Made by a program: the position numbers and the translations under genes. A stretch of DNA of 10,771 bases from Acetobacteraceae bacterium. GTDB lineage: Bacteria > Pseudomonadota > Alphaproteobacteria > Acetobacterales > Acetobacteraceae. The notes below the pieces were generated by a model. It saw only the letters and a list, made by a program, of their open reading frames with translations. It had not been told where the DNA came from and searched no databases. Position 1 is the stretch's first letter. Each line of letters opens with the position of its first letter. Where the stretch lies: assembly GCA_003133265.1 (NCBI GenBank), contig PKWQ01000157.1:1-10771 (forward strand), written 5' to 3'. Below are positions 7,574-10,771 of this stretch, one piece after another.

Positions 7574-8689
7574 TCAGGCGGCTCTCCGTCGCTGCACGCC
7601 GATCTGTTCCAGCGCCGCGCCGATCGCCGTCACCGCCTGGCGCATGTCCGCCGGGGTGATCGCGCCGATGCAGGCCACCCGGAAGCTGGGCGATACGGTG
7701 TTGTAGAAATTGCTGATCAGGAAGCCGCGCGCCTTCAGCGCGTCGACGAATGCCTGCAGGTTCCAGGCGGGATCGTCGGGTGCGGCGATGTTGACGACGA
7801 TCGGCCCCTGATGCTCCGGCGCCAGGCAGGGTGACAGGCCGAGCGCGCACACACCGTCGTACAGCGCGCGCATGTTGGCGGTGTAGCGGGCGAGCCGGGC
7901 TGGTTGGCCGCCCTCGGCCTCGAACAGGTCGAGCGCGGTGGCGAACGCGACCAGCACCTGCGCCGGCGGGGTGAACCGAAAGGTGCCGGGCGCGCTGCGG
8001 ACGCCGTGCTGGTAGATGTCGGCGAGGTCGAAGGACCAGGAGCCGGCGTTGCCGGCGGAGGCTTCCAGCCGCTCGGTCGGGCAGACCGCGAAGCCGAGGC
8101 CGGGCACGCCCTCGATGCATTTGTTGGAGGTGAACACGGCGGCGTCGATCTCCGGCTGGGCGGAGATGTCGAGCGGCAGCGCGCCGAAGGCGGAGACGGC
8201 GTCGACGATGGTCCGCCGGCCCGCCGCGTGCGCCGCCCGGCCGATGGCCAAGGCGTCGTGGATCACGCCGCTGCCGGTTTCGCTGTAGACGATGCCGACA
8301 TGGGAGATGGCCGGATCGGCGGCGAGCGCGGCGGCGATGGCGCCCGGATCGGCCGGACGGGCGGGATCGATCGGCAACGGGATGGCGATGCGCCCGGCCT
8401 CGGTGGCGAGCCGGATCATGCGGTCCGAATAGGAGCCGGTGGTCGGGATCAGGATCTTGCCGCCGATGGGCAGGAAGGTGCGCAGCGCCGCCTCGGTGAT
8501 GAAGTGGCCGCAGCCTTGCAGCGCCAGTGCCACATGCCGGCCGGGAACGCCGCCGGCGATGGCTAGCACGCGCGCGCGCACGGCGGCGTAGATCGGCCGG
8601 AACTCGTTGTCCCACGGCGCGAAATCCTGGGCGAGCGCCGCGCGTACGCTCGGGTGCGTGGTGACGGGGCCGGGGATGAGCAGTTTCAT
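7574..8689 (-). CDS. phnW: Class V PLP aminotransferase, PhnW type (2-aminoethylphosphonate-pyruvate transaminase family)
   Basis: PLP-dependent fold-type I aminotransferase of 371 residues. PhnW moves the amino group of 2-aminoethylphosphonate to pyruvate, giving phosphonoacetaldehyde and alanine. Sequence support: the opening LLIPGPVTT (3-11), LQGCGHFITEAAL (57-69), SETGSGV (136-142), Asp163 in IVDAVSAFG for the pyridine nitrogen, the PLP-binding Lys190 in TSNKCIEGVPG (187-197), and the C-terminal segment with SPSFRVACIGAIT. The SNKCIEGVPG motif fits PhnW far better than serine-glyoxylate or alanine-glyoxylate aminotransferases, but no phnX, phnA, phnY or phosphonate transporter is visible here, so the substrate is an inference. 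The ATG at 8689 is chosen because conservation starts there and AGGAAA precedes it. A GTG immediately upstream (8692) is an alternative start adding one residue. The open frame continues far upstream through other genes, which is a high-GC artefact. Confidence 0.82.
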   Translation of the reverse strand: MKLLIPGPVTTHPSVRAALAQDFAPWDNEFRPIYAAVRARVLAIAGGVPGRHVALALQGCGHFITEAALRTFLPIGGKILIPTTGSYSDRMIRLATEAGRIAIPLPIDPARPADPGAIAAALAADPAISHVGIVYSETGSGVIHDALAIGRAAHAAGRRTIVDAVSAFGALPLDISAQPEIDAAVFTSNKCIEGVPGLGFAVCPTERLEASAGNAGSWSFDLADIYQHGVRSAPGTFRFTPPAQVLVAFATALDLFEAEGGQPARLARYTANMRALYDGVCALGLSPCLAPEHQGPIVVNIAAPDDPAWNLQAFVDALKARGFLISNFYNTVSPSFRVACIGAITPADMRQAVTAIGAALEQIGVQRRRAA

Positions 8690-8842
8690 CACGTTTCCTG
8701 GGCGTTTCCTGGGTCGGCAAGAGACGGCGGTGGGCAAGCCGCCGGCAGGCTTGGCACGGCGCGCGCCGGAAATCCAGGTGTCGCGGCCGCGATGTCGCGT
8801 CATGGATGGATCACCATGCCCCGCGGATGCTAGTCTCGCCGC
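8690..8842. promoter_or_regulatory. Divergent intergenic region between phnW and the small membrane protein gene
   Basis: This 153-bp spacer must hold the promoters for both directions. It contains the duplicated ribosome-binding site of phnW, an inverted repeat CAAGCC-N7-GGCTTG (8735-8753), an adjoining 12-bp palindrome cggcgcgcgccg (8757-8768) and a TTGGCACG box (8751-8758). I could not identify a convincing -35/-10 pair for phnW. The repeat and palindrome are candidate operator or leader-hairpin elements only. Confidence 0.45.
8692..8713 (-). promoter_or_regulatory. Tandemly duplicated Shine-Dalgarno element before phnW
   Basis: On the minus strand the 11-bp unit CCCAGGAAACG is present twice back to back, just before the phnW start. 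The proximal AGGAAA ends 4 nt before the ATG and the distal copy is 15 nt out, so the proximal copy is the likely ribosome-binding site and the distal one a duplicate or standby site. Confidence 0.65.
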
Positions 8843-8843
8843 A
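8829..8843 (+). promoter_or_regulatory. Possible -10 element of a leaderless promoter
   Basis: TGCTAGTCT (8828-8836) resembles an extended -10 box of the alphaproteobacterial GCTAN type. Its spacing puts the expected transcription start at or beside the A of the ATG at 8843, and no Shine-Dalgarno sequence precedes that ATG. A -35 box is poor (GGATCA region at about 8808-8813), so this remains a candidate. Confidence 0.35.
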
Positions 8844-9274
8844 TGAGCCTGCCCTTCACCCTGCCCGATTGGCTGCCCTGGTGGGTGCCGATCCTGTTGC
8901 TGGTCCCGGCGCTGATGTATGCGCTGGCCTTTCTGTTCATGCCGTTCAGCGTCATCGGCCTGAAAGGCCGGCTGGAAGCGGTGGAGGCGCGGCTGGACGA
9001 GATCCAGGGCGAGATCCGCGGCCTTGCCCTGCGCCTGCCCGAGCCGATGCGGACCACGTCCTACGACGACGTCTACGCGCCGCCCGTCACCGCCCCCCCG
9101 CCGCGCCGGCGGGACGATGCGCCGCCGATCAGCCGCCCGCCGATCCCGCCCGCCGCCTACGATATGGACGACGAGGACCCGCGCACCGTCCGGCTGTCGT
9201 CCCGGCGCGATCAAGGACGGGGCGAGCCGCCCCGCCCCATCCGGACCGAGCCGCGGCTGGACCGGCCGCGCTAG
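8843..9274 (+). CDS. Small single-pass membrane protein with coiled-coil and Pro/Arg-rich disordered tail (unknown function)
   Basis: I do not recognise this 143-residue protein as a named family. Residues about 13-36 (WWVPILLLVPALMYALAFLF) form one strong membrane segment. A short heptad-like helix (about 41-64: LKGRLEAVEARLDEIQGEI and on) follows, which could dimerise as a coiled coil. The remainder, from about residue 67, is low-complexity and rich in Pro, Arg and Asp, including runs of prolines and an RPRLD-like basic end, and is probably disordered and cytoplasmic or periplasmic depending on topology. Codon use matches the neighbours and the hydrophobic/coil pattern is hard to produce by chance, so it is likely a real gene. 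The start is supported by a possible leaderless promoter rather than by a ribosome-binding site. It lies 63 nt before the C-N hydrolase gene, on the same strand. Confidence 0.72.
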   Translation: MSLPFTLPDWLPWWVPILLLVPALMYALAFLFMPFSVIGLKGRLEAVEARLDEIQGEIRGLALRLPEPMRTTSYDDVYAPPVTAPPPRRRDDAPPISRPPIPPAAYDMDDEDPRTVRLSSRRDQGRGEPPRPIRTEPRLDRPR

Positions 9275-9323
9275 GTCGGCTTGCCTGGAACGGCGACGCG
9301 GTGCTTGATGATGGTCGAGGCCA

Positions 9324-9330
9324 CAGGAGA
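9324..9330 (+). promoter_or_regulatory. Ribosome-binding site deciding the C-N hydrolase start
   Basis: CAGGAGA lies 7 nt before the ATG at 9338. It decides in favour of this start over the in-frame ATG at 9281, which would add 19 residues without family similarity. Confidence 0.8.
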
Positions 9331-9337
9331 CCCCCGG

Positions 9338-10192
9338 ATGCGCGTCAGCGTCGTGCAGATGAACCCCGGCCACGACAAAGCGGAAAACATCGCCCAGGCC
9401 AGCCGGCTGATCGGTGCGGCGGTCGCCGCCGACCGGCCCGACATCGTCAGCCTGCCGGAAGTCTGGACCTGCCTCGGCGGCAGCCGCGCCGGCAAGTTCG
9501 AGCAGGCCGAGGTTTTGCCGCCCCCGGGATCGAATGAACCCGGCGGTCCCGCCTACGAATTCCTGCGCGGGGTCGCGCGCAGCCAGCGCATCCATGTCCA
9601 TGGCGGCTCGATGGCCGAGACCGACGGCGGCGAGCGGCTGTTCAACACCACCGTGGCGTTCGGCCCGGACGGGCAGGAACTGGCGCGCTATCGCAAGATC
9701 CACCTGTTCGACATCGTCACCCCCGACGGCACCGGCTTTCGTGAAAGCGCCACCTATGGCGCGGGCGACGCCATCGTCACCTACCAGGCCGGCGGGGTGA
9801 AGGTCGGCTGCGCCATCTGCTACGACATCCGGTTTCCGGAAATGTTCCTGGAACTGCGCCGCGCCGGGGCGGAGCTGATCTTCCTGCCCTCCGCCTTCAC
9901 TCTGCAAACCGGCAAGGACCATTGGGAGACGCTGATCCGCGCCCGCGCGATCGAGACGCAATGCTGGTTCGCGGCGCCGGCGACCTGGGGCCGGCACCTG
10001 GACGGGGGCAGCGAGCCGCGCTTCACCTTCGGCCATTCGCTGCTGTGCGATCCCTGGGGCCATGTGGTGGCGAAGGTCTCCGACGGGGTGGGCTGGGCGA
10101 CCGCGCGGATCGATCCGGCGGTTACCGAGCGGGTCCGCCGCGACATGCCCGTTCTCGAGCACAGGGTGCTGGAGCACCGGAGAGTCGTTTGA
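9338..10192 (+). CDS. Nitrilase-superfamily C-N hydrolase, Nit1-like (probable deaminated glutathione amidase)
   Basis: Hydrolase of 284 residues with the complete nitrilase-superfamily triad: Glu41 in SLPEVW, Lys120 in YRKIHLFD and the nucleophile Cys161 in CAICYDIRFPE. The stretches RESATY, LPSAFTLQTGKDHWE and LIRARAIETQCWFAAPATWGR, and the ending after DPWGHVVAKVSDG, match the Nit1/ω-amidase-like branch rather than true nitrilases. Nit1 enzymes repair deaminated glutathione, a transaminase by-product, in the cytosol. That function is inferred from family resemblance, and related bacterial C-N hydrolases have other amide substrates. The start is set by a strong AGGAGA ribosome-binding site. 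No signal peptide is seen. Its stop codon TGA overlaps the proposed TTG start of the NAD kinase gene, so the two are probably translationally coupled. Confidence 0.88.
   Translation: MRVSVVQMNPGHDKAENIAQASRLIGAAVAADRPDIVSLPEVWTCLGGSRAGKFEQAEVLPPPGSNEPGGPAYEFLRGVARSQRIHVHGGSMAETDGGERLFNTTVAFGPDGQELARYRKIHLFDIVTPDGTGFRESATYGAGDAIVTYQAGGVKVGCAICYDIRFPEMFLELRRAGAELIFLPSAFTLQTGKDHWETLIRARAIETQCWFAAPATWGRHLDGGSEPRFTFGHSLLCDPWGHVVAKVSDGVGWATARIDPAVTERVRRDMPVLEHRVLEHRRVV
10179..10184 (+). promoter_or_regulatory. Ribosome-binding site supporting the TTG start of nadK
   Basis: GGAGAG sits inside the last codons of the upstream hydrolase gene, 4 nt before the TTG, which supports initiation at this non-ATG codon. 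Confidence 0.6.
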
Positions 10193-10771
10193 ACCTGATC
10201 ATCCCGGAAGAGGTCGCCTCGGCGTCGGCCCGGCCGCGCGATGTCGCGCCCGGCCGCGTTGCCTTCGTCGCCGCGCCGACCGTGCTGGCACAGCAGACCC
10301 GCGAGCGGCTGACCGAGCGCTATGGCACTTGCGAGCCGTTGCACGCATCGGTGGTGGTGGCGCTCGGCGGCGACGGGTTCATGCTGGAAACGCTGCATGC
10401 GGTGCTCGGCCACGACATCCCGGTCTACGGGATGAATTGCGGCTCGGTCGGGTTCCTGATGAACGCGGTCGGCGAGGACGATCTGCCGGCCCGCGTCGCG
10501 CGGGCGCAGGAGGCGGTGCTGCATCCGCTGCGGATGCACGCGGTGACCATGACCGGCTCGGTCGAGGAATCGCTGGCGCTGAACGAAGTCAGCCTGCTGC
10601 GCCAATTGCGCCAGGCGGCAAAAATCCGGATCACCGTCGATGGGCGGGTGCGGCTGGAGGAACTGATCTGCGACGGCGTGCTGATCTCCACCCCCGCCGG
10701 CTCCACCGCCTACAACCTGTCGGCGCACGGGCCGATCGTGCCGTTGTCGGCCAATCTGCTGCCGCTGACGC
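10189..10771 (+). CDS. nadK: NAD kinase (3' partial, TTG start)
   Basis: Cytosolic enzyme that phosphorylates NAD to NADP using ATP. About 194 codons are visible before the window ends. Family motifs are all present: GGDG (60-63) with catalytic Asp62, GMNCGSVGFLMN (81-92), the conserved NE pair in ALNEVSLLRQ (130-139), and DGVLISTPAGSTAYNLSAHG (162-181) for NAD binding. The start is taken as the TTG at 10189, sharing two bases with the hydrolase stop (TTGA). It has GGAGAG (10179-10184) 4 nt upstream, and no ATG lies between it and the conserved region, while the few upstream residues look like a normal N-terminus. Because it lacks an ATG it is easily missed. The C-terminal third lies beyond the window. 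Confidence 0.9.
   Translation, partial: MNLIIPEEVASASARPRDVAPGRVAFVAAPTVLAQQTRERLTERYGTCEPLHASVVVALGGDGFMLETLHAVLGHDIPVYGMNCGSVGFLMNAVGEDDLPARVARAQEAVLHPLRMHAVTMTGSVEESLALNEVSLLRQLRQAAKIRITVDGRVRLEELICDGVLISTPAGSTAYNLSAHGPIVPLSANLLPLT

Noticed and set aside
7574..8689. Aminotransferase as serine-glyoxylate aminotransferase of a serine cycle, given adjacency to fhs
   Set aside because: The SNKCIEGVPG active-site stretch and PGPVTT opening fit PhnW better. No other serine-cycle gene is seen.
7574..10177. Very long minus-strand frame (867 codons) running through the small membrane protein and C-N hydrolase genes into phnW
   Set aside because: Only the last 371 codons carry family motifs. The upstream part is an antisense shadow of two + strand genes, a common high-GC artefact.

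Overview
The window comes from a GC-rich bacterium. Almost every third codon position is G or C. The order flbD-flhA-flhF-flhG and the flbD sequence itself point to an alphaproteobacterium. A member of the Rhodospirillales/Acetobacteraceae is my best guess, but that is an inference, since no rRNA or other phylogenetic marker is present. Ten protein genes fill nearly all of the sequence. I see no tRNA, rRNA, CRISPR array, insertion sequence, prophage or toxin-antitoxin gene.

Region 1 (1-5106, + strand) is the end of a flagellar operon: the sigma-54 activator FlbD (5' end cut by the window), the export-gate protein FlhA, the SRP-type GTPase FlhF and the MinD-type ATPase FlhG. Spacings are 3 nt, 34 nt and a 4-nt ATGA overlap, so the four are very likely co-transcribed. 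FlbD times transcription of late flagellar genes, FlhA builds the export apparatus, and FlhF/FlhG set the place and number of flagella. A secreted SGNH-hydrolase-like protein with a degenerate active site follows 45 nt downstream on the same strand (5152-5895).

Region 2 (5902-8689, - strand) is a two-gene metabolic unit, transcribed toward region 1: a PhnW-type aminotransferase followed after 1 nt by formate-tetrahydrofolate ligase (fhs). The end of fhs lies 6 bp from the end of the SGNH gene, with no room for a terminator between them.

Region 3 (8690-10771, + strand) is divergent from phnW across a 153-bp spacer that carries a tandemly duplicated Shine-Dalgarno sequence, an inverted repeat, a 12-bp palindrome and a possible leaderless promoter. 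It encodes a small single-pass membrane protein of unknown function, a Nit1-like C-N hydrolase, and the start of NAD kinase, which appears to use a TTG start overlapping the hydrolase stop codon and is cut by the window end.

Overall this is a conventional chromosomal core region. The points most worth a second look are the GAFSGA variant in FlbD, sequence departures in FlhF and FlhG (including two in-frame tandem duplications in flhG), the degenerate SGNH protein, the phnW-fhs pairing, and the structured phnW/membrane-protein spacer. I found no clear evidence of an undescribed system.
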